From positions 1-49,069 of the forward strand of contig NZ_PQHW01000048.1 of the NCBI RefSeq assembly GCF_003385215.1: a DNA stretch of 49,069 nucleotides, in the 5' to 3' direction. Both the position numbers and the translations under genes were made by a program. Source of the stretch: Amycolatopsis thermalba. GTDB taxonomy: Bacteria; Actinomycetota; Actinomycetes; Mycobacteriales; Pseudonocardiaceae. The notes beneath the pieces are model-generated. The model was not told the DNA's origin and ran no database searches. It saw nothing but the letters and a program-made list of their open reading frames with translations. This document shows, piece after piece, positions 1 through 6,919 of the stretch. Numbering within the stretch: the first letter of the stretch is position 1; the number at the start of each line of letters is the position of its first letter.

Positions 1-43
1 GTGAGCGTGCCGCGCGGACACCCGCCCCGCGCGGCACGCTCAC
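1..43. terminator. Perfect 17-bp stem hairpin, probable terminator
   Basis: Positions 1-17 and 27-43 are exact reverse complements (GTGAGCGTGCCGCGCGG and its complement) around a 9-nt loop. The stem may extend further left, outside the window. There is no U tract, as is usual for high-GC actinobacterial terminators. It probably ends transcription of a gene lying upstream of the window and insulates the YnfA-family gene. Confidence 0.7.
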
Positions 44-86
44 CAGCCATCCCCCGCCGGCCGGACACCCCAACTAGGGTCGGGGC

Positions 87-419
87 GTGCTGATTCTGCG
101 CTCGATCGCGTTGTTCGTGCTCGCGGCGCTCGCCGAGATCGGTGGGGCCTGGCTCGTCTGGCAGGGCGTCCGGGAGCACCGCGGCTGGATCTGGGCCGGG
201 GCGGGCGTCATCGCGCTCGGGCTGTACGGCTTCGTCGCCACCCTGCAGCCGGACGCCCACTTCGGCCGCATCCTCGCCGCCTACGGGGGTGTGTTCGTCG
301 CCGGGTCGCTGGCCTGGGGCATGGTCGCCGACGGGTACCGGCCCGACCGGTTCGACGTCCTCGGCGCGCTCATCTGCCTCGCGGGGGTCGCGGTCATCAT
401 GTACGCCCCGCGCGGCTGA
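87..419 (+). CDS. YnfA/UPF0060 family small membrane protein
   Basis: A 110-residue, highly hydrophobic protein with four predicted membrane segments. The N-terminal part reads [20 protein letters not shown] and the C-terminal part reads [18 protein letters not shown], both typical of the UPF0060 (YnfA) family at its usual length of ~110 residues. The family is SMR-like and sits in the cytoplasmic membrane; a role in small-molecule efflux has been proposed but the substrate is unknown. The start is GTG at 87. A TAGGGT hexamer at 75-80 lies 6 nt upstream of it and there is no convincing Shine-Dalgarno, so the mRNA is probably leaderless. Confidence 0.9.
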   Translation: MLILRSIALFVLAALAEIGGAWLVWQGVREHRGWIWAGAGVIALGLYGFVATLQPDAHFGRILAAYGGVFVAGSLAWGMVADGYRPDRFDVLGALICLAGVAVIMYAPRG

Positions 420-459
420 ACACCGTTTCACCGGCCGCGCCCGGGGTAGTGGCACCGGT

Positions 460-1575
460 GTGGGGCACGTCGTGGCGCTGCGAGCGCTCAAACTCGGCGA
501 CTTCCTCGTGACCGTCCCGGCGCTGAAAGCGACCCGCCGCGCCTGGCCGCACCACGAGATCATGTTCGCGACCTCCGGCTGGCTCGGTCCGCTCGTCGAG
601 CTGACCGGCTGCGTCGACACCGTGCTACCCACTCACGGCATGGCCCCGCTCGACCGCCGCGCCCACCACCCGGACGTCGCGATCAACCTGCACGGCACCG
701 GCCCGCACAGCAACACCGTGCTCGACGCCCTCCACCCCGGCCGCCGCATCGGCCACAGTGGACACGGCTGGCCCGGTCCAGTGTGGATCGACGACCTCCA
801 CGAACGCGTCCGCTGGTGCCGTCTGCTCACCGAACACGGCATCCCCGCCGACCCGGGCGACCTCCACCTGCCTCCGCCCACGCGCGCCAGTCAGGCACCG
901 GGCGCGATCGTTGTCCATCCCGGCGCCGCCTTCGGCAGCAAACGCTGGCCCGTCGACCGGTTCGCCACCGTCGCCCGTGCCCTTCGCGCGGCCGGGCACC
1001 GCGTGGTGATCACCGGTACCGCGTCCGAACGGGACCTCGCCGCCACTCTCGCGGCGCCGGTGGACCGCCTCGCGGGACGGACGGACCTGCTCGGTCTGGC
1101 CGCACTCGTCGCCGAGGCCCGGCTGGTGATCTCCGGCGACACGGGCATCGCGCACCTCGCCTACGCCTTCGGCACTCCGTCGGTCACGTTGTTCGGGCCC
1201 GTCCCGGCCCGGCACTGGGGACCGCCACCCGGCCCGCACCGCACGCTGTCAGCCGACGAGCTGCGCCGCGGGGACCCGTTCGCGCCCGATCCGGACCCCG
1301 CGTTGCTGCAGGTCCAGCCCGCCGACGTGCTCGCCGCGGCCGCCGAACTGGTTTGCGCACCAGCGGAAGTGGTAGCCGAGAGCGGACGAAGGGAGGCGAC
1401 CGTGCCGGACGACAAGCACGACGAGCTGGCCGAGTCGAAGCAGGCACTGGCCGAGGCGAAGGAGGCGGCGCGCGCCGCGAACCTCACGCGGCCCCACGAG
1501 CAGGCCGAGCAGGAGGGCGCCCCGACCGAACACCCACCCCACCAGGAGGACGACGACCACTTCTCCCCGTCCTGA
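460..1575 (+). CDS. Glycosyltransferase family 9 (heptosyltransferase-like)
   Basis: The protein opens with VVALRALKLGDFLVTVPALK, the N-terminal Rossmann motif of GT9 enzymes. It ends its second domain with VISGDTGIAHLAYAFGTPSV followed by TLFGPVPARHWGPP, the nucleotide-sugar binding motif. Such proteins in Gram-positives are cytoplasmic transferases of unknown acceptor, probably acting in cell-envelope glycoconjugates. GTG at 460 is chosen because the motif starts only a few residues later; GTG at 472 is also possible. The open frame continues ~60 residues past the catalytic fold into a charged, low-complexity tail that has its own ribosome binding site (see 1402-1575). Confidence 0.88.
   Translation: MGHVVALRALKLGDFLVTVPALKATRRAWPHHEIMFATSGWLGPLVELTGCVDTVLPTHGMAPLDRRAHHPDVAINLHGTGPHSNTVLDALHPGRRIGHSGHGWPGPVWIDDLHERVRWCRLLTEHGIPADPGDLHLPPPTRASQAPGAIVVHPGAAFGSKRWPVDRFATVARALRAAGHRVVITGTASERDLAATLAAPVDRLAGRTDLLGLAALVAEARLVISGDTGIAHLAYAFGTPSVTLFGPVPARHWGPPPGPHRTLSADELRRGDPFAPDPDPALLQVQPADVLAAAAELVCAPAEVVAESGRREATVPDDKHDELAESKQALAEAKEAARAANLTRPHEQAEQEGAPTEHPPHQEDDDHFSPS
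1402..1575 (+). CDS. Possible in-frame nested small charged protein (57 aa)
   Basis: Inside the GT9 frame a GTG at 1402 is preceded by AAGGGAGG (1389-1396), one of the better Shine-Dalgarno sequences in the window, with a 5-nt gap. From there the protein is hydrophilic: KHDELAESKQALAEAKEAAR looks helical and the rest is rich in Glu, His and Pro, ending DDDHFSPS. No stop separates it from the transferase. Either a separate small gene has fused with the transferase by loss of its stop, or the tail is made both as a domain and as a free product. No family is recognised. Confidence 0.4.
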   Translation: MPDDKHDELAESKQALAEAKEAARAANLTRPHEQAEQEGAPTEHPPHQEDDDHFSPS

Positions 1576-1779
1576 GGGGCGAGCTGTGCTGGTTGGGGCC
1601 GCGGCCGCCTTGGCGGCGGGTCAGGCCCATGGGCGCGGCCGCCGCACGTGGAGCGCACTGGGACCGCCTCGGCAAGGGTCAGGCCCGCCAGCGGGGCCCT
1701 ATCGCACTGACGGCAGCGAGGCCGCCCGCCGCGGCGCTGCCCCTTGGCGGCTGGTCGGGCACCCCGCGGTGCCGCCCTT

Positions 1780-2003
1780 GACGGCCCTCGCCCACTCCGG
1801 CGAGCAGCACCTCCGGCGGCCCGTACGGGCGCGGCGGCGGCGTGAACACGGGCGTCATCACCGTGTGCGTGTCCGCAGCGCCAGCACAACCGCCCGCCGG
1901 AGAGTTCCTGCAGGTCGTTCGCGGTCTGGGCGACCGTCCTCGGGTTGCGTGCGAACGCCACCGCGATCGCCGTGCCCAGCGAGATCCGCGCCGTGGCGCC
2001 GGA
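1780..2003 (-). pseudogene. Decayed luciferase-like monooxygenase (F420-type) remnant
   Basis: Directly after the tesB stop, the minus strand reads ARISLGTAIAVAFARNP and NDLQELSGGR (about 1997-1890). These are core motifs of LLM-class oxidoreductases. The reading frame then breaks, and in another frame (from about 1870 leftward) LRTHTVMTPVFTPPPRPYGPP followed by EVLLAGVGEG appears, which is the next conserved block of the same family. About 40-50 codons that normally separate the blocks are missing and the N-terminus is gone. I infer an internal deletion plus frameshift in a former LLM gene. This explains most of the 430-bp gap between the GT9 gene and tesB; bases 1576-1780 hold nothing else I recognise. 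Confidence 0.75.
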
Positions 2004-2005
2004 CG

Positions 2006-2809
2006 CTACCGCCTGCGGTTCCGGAACAGGCACTCCTGCGCGAGGCTCGCCAGCAGCACCCCGTCCCGCGTGCGCACGGTGCCGGTGTACCAGCCGCGGC
2101 CGCCCGCGACGCTCTGCGGCACCAGGTCCATGTGCACCCAGTCGTCGAGCCGGCCCGGCCGGTGGAACCACACCGCGTGGTCCAGGCTCGACGACGCGGA
2201 CGCCTCTTCGTTGCCGAACGCCGCGACCCCCGACGAGATGTCCGACAGGTAGGTCAGGACACAGGCGTGGATCAGCGGGTCGTCGGGCAGGTCGAGCCGG
2301 CAGCGCGCCCAGAAACGCGTCGGCCACTGGCGGTCCGGGTAGGGCTGCGGCGGCAGCGCGCCCTGCATCGAGAACAGCCGCGGCATGCCGCCGCTGGGCA
2401 GCTGCTCCGGGTCGCCCTCGGGCCGCTCGGGGTGGGCCTCGCGGTCGACGCCCTCCTCCCGGCGGTGGAAGGACGCCGACATGTTGAAGATGACCTCGCC
2501 GTTCTGCACCGCGACGACCCGGCGGGCGGAGTAGCTACCGCCGTCACGGTCGCGGTCGACGTGGAAGATCGTCGGCCGGGTCGCGTCACCCGGCCGCAGG
2601 AAGTAGCCGTGCAGCGAGTGCGGCAACCGGTCCGCGTCCACGGTGCGGCCTGCCGCGGCGAGGGCCTGCGCCGCGACCTGACCGCCGTAGAGCGGCAGGG
2701 GGTCGTCGAACACGAGGTTGGCGCGGTAGAGGTCGCGGTCGATCTCCTCGAGGTCGAGCAGGTCGGCCAGGGTGGGCTCGTCCACCGCTTTCTCACTGAC
2801 GGCGTGCAT
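2006..2809 (-). CDS. tesB: Acyl-CoA thioesterase II (TesB family)
   Basis: A 267-residue double-hotdog thioesterase. Landmarks are FDDPLPLYGGQVAAQALAAA near the N-terminus, LHGYFLRPGD, FNMSASFHRREEG, and a C-terminal half with SSSLDHAVWFHRP followed by WVHMDLVPQSVAGGRGWYTG. The family hydrolyses medium- and long-chain acyl-CoA to free acid and CoA in the cytoplasm. ATG at 2809 is chosen over an upstream in-frame ATG at 2869, because the family starts here and a TACCGT -10 hexamer (2816-2821) lies 6 nt before it. A perfect dyad (2808-2823) covers the -10 box and start codon, suggesting repression by an unknown regulator, plausibly TetR-type. Confidence 0.93.
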   Translation of the reverse strand: MHAVSEKAVDEPTLADLLDLEEIDRDLYRANLVFDDPLPLYGGQVAAQALAAAGRTVDADRLPHSLHGYFLRPGDATRPTIFHVDRDRDGGSYSARRVVAVQNGEVIFNMSASFHRREEGVDREAHPERPEGDPEQLPSGGMPRLFSMQGALPPQPYPDRQWPTRFWARCRLDLPDDPLIHACVLTYLSDISSGVAAFGNEEASASSSLDHAVWFHRPGRLDDWVHMDLVPQSVAGGRGWYTGTVRTRDGVLLASLAQECLFRNRRR

Positions 2810-2823
2810 TACCGCACGGTAAT
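2808..2823. promoter_or_regulatory. Perfect 16-bp dyad over tesB start and -10 box
   Basis: ATTACCG-CA-CGGTAAT is a perfect 7-2-7 inverted repeat. It overlaps the tesB ATG (2807-2809) and the TACCGT hexamer at 2816-2821. The position suggests a repressor operator. The regulator is not identified; TetR-type fatty-acyl regulators often use ACCG/CGGT half-sites. Confidence 0.6.
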
Positions 2824-2886
2824 ACAGGAAGTGCGTCCAGGCAGGCAGGCGGTGGTAGACAGGTATCACAACGGGAGGAGGCGTCC

Positions 2887-3300
2887 GTGACCGAGCGCAA
2901 GCCCCCTGACGTCAGCTTCGAGACCTGGGTGGAAAAGCAGATCCGCGAGGCCGCCGAGCGTGGCGAGTTCGAGAACCTGCCCGGTGCGGGGAAGCCGTTG
3001 GCGTGGCTGAAGAAGCCGCACGACGAGAACGCGTGGCTGCGGGAGAAGCTGGCGCGGGAGAACATCACCTACCTCCCGCCGTCGCTGGCCCTGCGCAAGG
3101 AGGCGGCGCAGGCCAGGGCGGCGGCGGGCGCGGCGGATTCGGAAGCCGAGGTGCGGCGGATCCTCACCGAGATCAACGAGCGGATCGTCGCCGCGATCCG
3201 GCGCCCGCCGCCGGGGCCGCCGCTGAACCTGGCGCCGTTCGACGTGGAGCACATCGTCGCCGAGTGGCGTGCGGGCCACGCCTCGAGCGGGGGACACTGA
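2887..3300 (+). CDS. DUF1992 (DnaJ-homologue subfamily C type) protein
   Basis: A 137-residue soluble protein starting with VSFETWVEKQIREAAERGEF and ENLPGAGKPL, the signature of the DUF1992 domain also found in DnaJ subfamily C member 28 homologues. The actual function is unknown. GTG at 2887 is supported by GGGAGGAGG just upstream. It is divergent from tesB, and its stop lies 2 nt before the ATG of the amidohydrolase, so the two genes are probably co-transcribed. Confidence 0.88.
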   Translation: MTERKPPDVSFETWVEKQIREAAERGEFENLPGAGKPLAWLKKPHDENAWLREKLARENITYLPPSLALRKEAAQARAAAGAADSEAEVRRILTEINERIVAAIRRPPPGPPLNLAPFDVEHIVAEWRAGHASSGGH

Positions 3301-3302
3301 TC

Positions 3303-4424
3303 ATGAACGCGCTCGCCGAGCACGTCGCCGCGGTGCCGCTGGTGGACCACCACGTGCACGGCGCGTTCACGGTCGAGCTGGAGCGGGCCGAGTTCGAGGG
3401 CCACCTCAACGAGGGCTCCCCCGATCCGATCCCGCCGTGGATGACGCAGTTCGACTCGCAGCTGGGCTTCGCGGTGCGGCGGTGGTGCGCCCCGGTGCTC
3501 GACCTCCACGCGCACGCCCCCGCCGACGAGTACTGGCAGCGGCGCGCCGAGCTGGGCGTCGAGGAGGTGACCCGGCGGTTCCTCGGGGGCGCCGGGGTGA
3601 GCGACTGGATCGTCGACACCGGGTACGCCACCAGCTCGCTGCTCGGGCTGGAGGGCATGGAGTCGGCCTCCGGCGGGCGGACGCACGAGGTGGTGCGGCT
3701 CGAGGCGCTGGCCGAGGAGCTGGCGCTGGAGAACGTGTCCGGGCGCGACTACGCCGACGCGTTCACCGCCCGGCTGGCCGCGCGGGCGGAGAACGCCGTG
3801 GGGGCCAAGTCGATCCTCGCCTACCGCACGGGTTTCGACATCGACCTGACCCCGCCGTCGCCGGCCGAGGTGACGCTGGCGGCCGGCCGCTGGCTGGACA
3901 CCGCGGGCGACGAGCCGCGGCTGGACGACGAGGTGCTGATCCGGTTCGGCCTGCACGCGGCGATCGCGCGGGGCCTGCCGCTGCAGCTGCACACCGGGAT
4001 CGGCGACCGGGACCTCGACCTGCACCGCGTCAACCCGCTGCACCTGCTGGACTTCCTGCGCGCGACGCCGGACGTGCCGGTCCTGCTGCTGCACTGCTAT
4101 CCATACCACCGCGAGGCCGGGTACCTGGCGCAGGCGTTTCCGAACGTGCACTTCGACGTGGGGCTGGGCATCAACCACACCGGGGTGCGCAGCGTGGCGG
4201 TGGTGGCGGAGTCGTTCGAGCTGGCGCCGTTCGCGAAGCAGCTGTACTCGTCGGACGCATGGGGGCCGCCGGAGCTGCACTACCTGGGCGCGCTGCTGTG
4301 GCGCCGCGCGGTGGCCACCACGTTCGGCCGGTGGGTCGCCGAGGGCGACTGGTCGGAGGCCGACGCGCGACGCGTGGCGACCATGATCGCGCGCGACAAC
4401 GCGCGGCGGGTCTACCGGCTCTGA
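3303..4424 (+). CDS. Amidohydrolase family 2 metal-dependent hydrolase
   Basis: A 373-residue TIM-barrel amidohydrolase (Amidohydrolase_2 type). H17 and H19 in LVDHHVHGAF form the metal-binding HxH. LQLHTGIGDRD, LLLHCYPYHREAGYL and the late aspartate in YSSDAWGPPE supply the remaining ligands. Relatives are related to the N-terminal half of FluG-type proteins and to decarboxylases; the substrate cannot be told from sequence. Start ATG at 3303 lies 2 nt after the DUF1992 stop, indicating coupling. The gene ends convergently towards the S4-domain gene with a 460-bp gap. Confidence 0.88.
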   Translation: MNALAEHVAAVPLVDHHVHGAFTVELERAEFEGHLNEGSPDPIPPWMTQFDSQLGFAVRRWCAPVLDLHAHAPADEYWQRRAELGVEEVTRRFLGGAGVSDWIVDTGYATSSLLGLEGMESASGGRTHEVVRLEALAEELALENVSGRDYADAFTARLAARAENAVGAKSILAYRTGFDIDLTPPSPAEVTLAAGRWLDTAGDEPRLDDEVLIRFGLHAAIARGLPLQLHTGIGDRDLDLHRVNPLHLLDFLRATPDVPVLLLHCYPYHREAGYLAQAFPNVHFDVGLGINHTGVRSVAVVAESFELAPFAKQLYSSDAWGPPELHYLGALLWRRAVATTFGRWVAEGDWSEADARRVATMIARDNARRVYRL

Positions 4425-4885
4425 CCGCGGCGCGGGGTGCGGCGTCGGGCGGGCAGCACGCTCCCCCGCGCGACGGGTTGCCGCCCCGGCGGCACGCCCC
4501 CGGCGGGTTGCCGCCCCGGACGGGGGCACGCTCTCGGTGCGCCTCCGGTGGAGGCGCCGGGGTGCGTCAGCACCGGCCAGCCGCCCCGCCGGCGCGGGGC
4601 ACGACCGCAGGCGCCACTCGTGCCTGCCCGTGCAGGCGGCGGTCCCGCTTCGCGCGCGTCACCGGCACCAGCGCCACCGGCGCGGACGGCACGGTGCGTC
4701 GGCGCTGCCTACGGCATCGCCACCGGCCGGCCGGGCCAGGCGCGCGCGGATTTCCCGGCCGGGGCCACCCAGCACCTACCGCCCAGGCGTCAGCGGCTCG
4801 GCCAGCCCAGGCGCCAGCCGACCGGGCCAGGCCGAGCGCCAGCCGGCCAGGTCAGGCCCGCGGCGGTCCAGTCGCTTGCTCAGGC
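4425..4885. repeat. Gene-free GC-rich stretch with degenerate copies of the S4 gene 3' end
   Basis: No credible gene lies here, but the stretch is not random. The 21 bases at 4632-4652 are identical to 4915-4935 inside the S4 gene (encoding KRDRRL). Bases near 4537-4566 match 4978-5006, so that the minus strand again reads RTPAPPPEA. A further stretch reads ALVPVTRAKRDRRL, compared with ALTPVARRERGAGRPTKRDRRL in the gene. Bases 4470-4535 also contain a short tandem repeat of CGGGTTGCCGCCCCGG. I infer decayed tandem duplications of the 3' end of the S4 gene. Confidence 0.6.
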
Positions 4886-5257
4886 CTACCAGCCCTGGCC
4901 GCGCAGCCGGTCCAGCAGGCGGCGGTCCCGCTTCGTGGGGCGGCCCGCTCCGCGTTCGCGGCGGGCTACTGGGGTCAGTGCCTCCGGTGGGGGCGCCGGG
5001 GTGCGGTCGATGTAGCACGTCGCCGCGTCGGGGGCTCCCACTCGCTTTTCGATGACCCGCACGACCTCCACGATCCGCGTCCGGTCATGCACCCTGGCCC
5101 GCACCGTGTCGCCGGGGTGCACGCCCGTCGCGGGCTTCGCTGGGCGGTCGTTCACCCGCACGTGCCCGCCGCGGCACGCCGCGGCCGCGTCCGATCGGGT
5201 CTTGGTCAGCCGGACCGCCCACAGCCAGCGGTCCACGCGCGTGGACTCCATGGTCAT
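4886..5257 (-). CDS. S4-domain RNA-binding protein (Hsp15-like)
   Basis: A 123-residue basic protein. The S4 domain is clear: RVDRWLWAVRLTKTRSDAA, then CRGGHVRVNDRPAKPATGV and HPGDTVRARV. The tail is Arg/Lys-rich (GRPTKRDRRLLDRLRGQGW). Family members related to HslR bind structured rRNA, for example on dissociated 50S subunits with stalled peptidyl-tRNA. Its ATG overlaps the stop of the upstream MFS gene (ATGA at 5257-5254), so the two are translationally coupled. A second in-frame ATG lies at 5251. Degenerate copies of its 3' end lie just downstream. Confidence 0.88.
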   Translation of the reverse strand: MTMESTRVDRWLWAVRLTKTRSDAAAACRGGHVRVNDRPAKPATGVHPGDTVRARVHDRTRIVEVVRVIEKRVGAPDAATCYIDRTPAPPPEALTPVARRERGAGRPTKRDRRLLDRLRGQGW

Positions 5258-6558
5258 CCATCTTGCCTCGCCGGCGCCTTCACCGGCAGGATCGCCGCCA
5301 GGCCGGCCGCCAGGATCAGCACGATCCCCGCCATGCCGGCCCGCTGGCTGTCGAAGATCGCGATGAACCCGCTGAACGCCAGCGGCCCCAGGAAACTCAC
5401 CGCGCGGCCAGTCGTCGCGTACAGGCCGAACGCCTCACCCTCGCGCTCCGGCTCCACGATCCGCGCCAGGAACGTCCGGCTCGCCGCCTGCGCCGGGCCC
5501 AGGAACACCGACAACGCCAGCCCGCACACCCAGAACGTCGCCTTGCCGGGCAGCGCGGTCAGCGCGACCCCGATGATCACCAGCGCGATCAGCGACACCA
5601 CGATCACCGTCTTCGGGCCGAGGCGGTCGTCCAGCCGTCCCCCGCTGACGGCGCCGATCCCCGCGGTCACGTTCGCCACGATCGCGAACAACACGACCTC
5701 GGTCTGGCTGAACCCGAACGTCCCGGCCGCGATCACGCCCCCGAAGGTGAAGATCGCGGTCAGCCCGTCCCGGTAGACGGCGCTCGCGGCGAGGAACCAC
5801 AGCGTCCGCCGGTCGGTTCGCCACAGGTGCGCCAGCCGCTTGGCGAGCACCTTGTAGCCGGAGAAGAAGTTGCCCCGCGCCTGTCCGCGCAACGGCGGGT
5901 TCTCCGGCACGAACAACAGCACCGGCAACGCGAACACCAGGAACCACACCGCGACGAACAACGCCACCGCGCGGATGTTCAGGCCGTCCTCGGAGGTGAC
6001 GCCGAACAACCCGACGTCCGGCTGCACGAACGCGAACAACACCACCGCCAGCGCGATGACGCTGCCGAAGTAGCCCATGCCCCAGCCGAACCCGGACACC
6101 CGGCCCATCGTCTTCGGCGTGGACACCTGCACGAGCATCGCGTTGTAGTTGACCTCGGCGAACTCGAAGAACACGCTGCCGACCGCGAGCAGGACCAGCC
6201 CGGCCAGGAGGTACGACGGTTCGTCCTCGACGAAGAACAGCCCGGCGGTGCAGGCGATCGCGACGGCGCTGTGGATCCCCAGCCACAGCTTGCGCCGCCC
6301 GCCGACGTCGCTGCGCTGCCCGGTCACCGGGGCCAGCAGCGCGACCGCGACCCCGGCGATCGTCAACGCGACGCCAAGCGCTTGCGATCCGCTCTCCGTG
6401 TCGGCGGCGACACCGTCGGTGAGGTAGACGCTGAAGACGAACGTGAGGATGACGGCGCTGAACGCGGACGCTCCCCAGTCCCAGAACGCCCAGCTCAGCA
6501 CGGCTTTCCGGGCACCTGGCGCGGCGTTGGTGGTGGCGGTCACGGCATGATTGTCCAC
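5254..6558 (-). CDS. UMF1-type major facilitator transporter
   Basis: A 434-residue protein with about 12 membrane segments. The N-terminal SWAFWDWGASAFSAVILTFV followed by FSVYLTDGVA is characteristic of the UMF1/Atg22-like MFS family. RTFLARIVEPEREGEAFGLY in the second half is also conserved there. The substrate is unknown. The frame starts at GTG 6558, with a second GTG at 6543. It overlaps the S4 gene by 4 nt. A link between membrane transport and an rRNA-binding protein is unexplained; the coupling may only reflect operon compaction. Confidence 0.88.
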   Translation of the reverse strand: MDNHAVTATTNAAPGARKAVLSWAFWDWGASAFSAVILTFVFSVYLTDGVAADTESGSQALGVALTIAGVAVALLAPVTGQRSDVGGRRKLWLGIHSAVAIACTAGLFFVEDEPSYLLAGLVLLAVGSVFFEFAEVNYNAMLVQVSTPKTMGRVSGFGWGMGYFGSVIALAVVLFAFVQPDVGLFGVTSEDGLNIRAVALFVAVWFLVFALPVLLFVPENPPLRGQARGNFFSGYKVLAKRLAHLWRTDRRTLWFLAASAVYRDGLTAIFTFGGVIAAGTFGFSQTEVVLFAIVANVTAGIGAVSGGRLDDRLGPKTVIVVSLIALVIIGVALTALPGKATFWVCGLALSVFLGPAQAASRTFLARIVEPEREGEAFGLYATTGRAVSFLGPLAFSGFIAIFDSQRAGMAGIVLILAAGLAAILPVKAPARQDG

Positions 6559-6661
6559 GAGCCGGATGAACCGCTCCGCCCGGCCGGGTGAACGGCGTCA
6601 CCAACGCCAACTGGCAAATGTTGACAAGCTCACGACCGGTAACCCGGACCCCTCCCCCGGC

Positions 6662-6676
6662 GATACCAGGGGTATC
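6662..6676. promoter_or_regulatory. Short inverted repeat upstream of small membrane gene
   Basis: GATACC-AGG-GGTATC is a perfect 6-3-6 dyad located 25 nt before GTG 6701. It may be an operator; the shape is loosely like metal-sensor sites (CsoR type), but nothing nearby supports copper control. Confidence 0.3.
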
Positions 6677-6700
6677 CGGAAGATCGCGGGAGGGTTCGCA

Positions 6701-6919
6701 GTGGGTTTCGGCCAGTCCAAGACACCGGTCACCGACCGTCCGGTCTGGCTCGTCCTGACGGCGGTGTTCGCGGTGACCGCGGCGGTGCAGGCCTACCTGG
6801 CGCTCGCCATGGGGGTGTGGTTGTCCGGCGTGCTGGCGGTCGTGCTCGCGATCGCCGCGGCGGGGTCGTTCGCCGCCGCGGCGAAGGCGACGCCGATCAC
6901 ACGTCGAAGTCGACCGTGA
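6701..6919 (+). CDS. Small two-helix membrane protein, hypothetical
   Basis: A 72-residue protein. After a short polar N-terminus (VGFGQSKTPVTDRP) come two hydrophobic segments, WLVLTAVFAVTAAVQAYLAL and WLSGVLAVVLAIAAAGSFAA, followed by a basic tail. GTG at 6701 is chosen because GGGAGG precedes it at good spacing; the open frame extends upstream to 6551 without support. It overlaps the 3' end of paaE on the other strand by 23 bp. Function unknown. Confidence 0.65.
   Translation: MGFGQSKTPVTDRPVWLVLTAVFAVTAAVQAYLALAMGVWLSGVLAVVLAIAAAGSFAAAAKATPITRRSRP

Noticed and set aside
1586-2890. Plus-strand open frame of 434 residues opposite tesB
   Set aside because: Shadow of tesB and of the decayed LLM gene; no recognisable motif.
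3269-5776. Plus-strand open frame of 835 residues across three genes
   Set aside because: Crosses the amidohydrolase, S4 and MFS genes out of frame or antisense; composition is shadow-like.
6662-6676. GATACC/GGTATC dyad as a copper-sensor operator
   Set aside because: No copper genes nearby and the gene it precedes is an unrelated small membrane protein; kept only as a low-confidence dyad.
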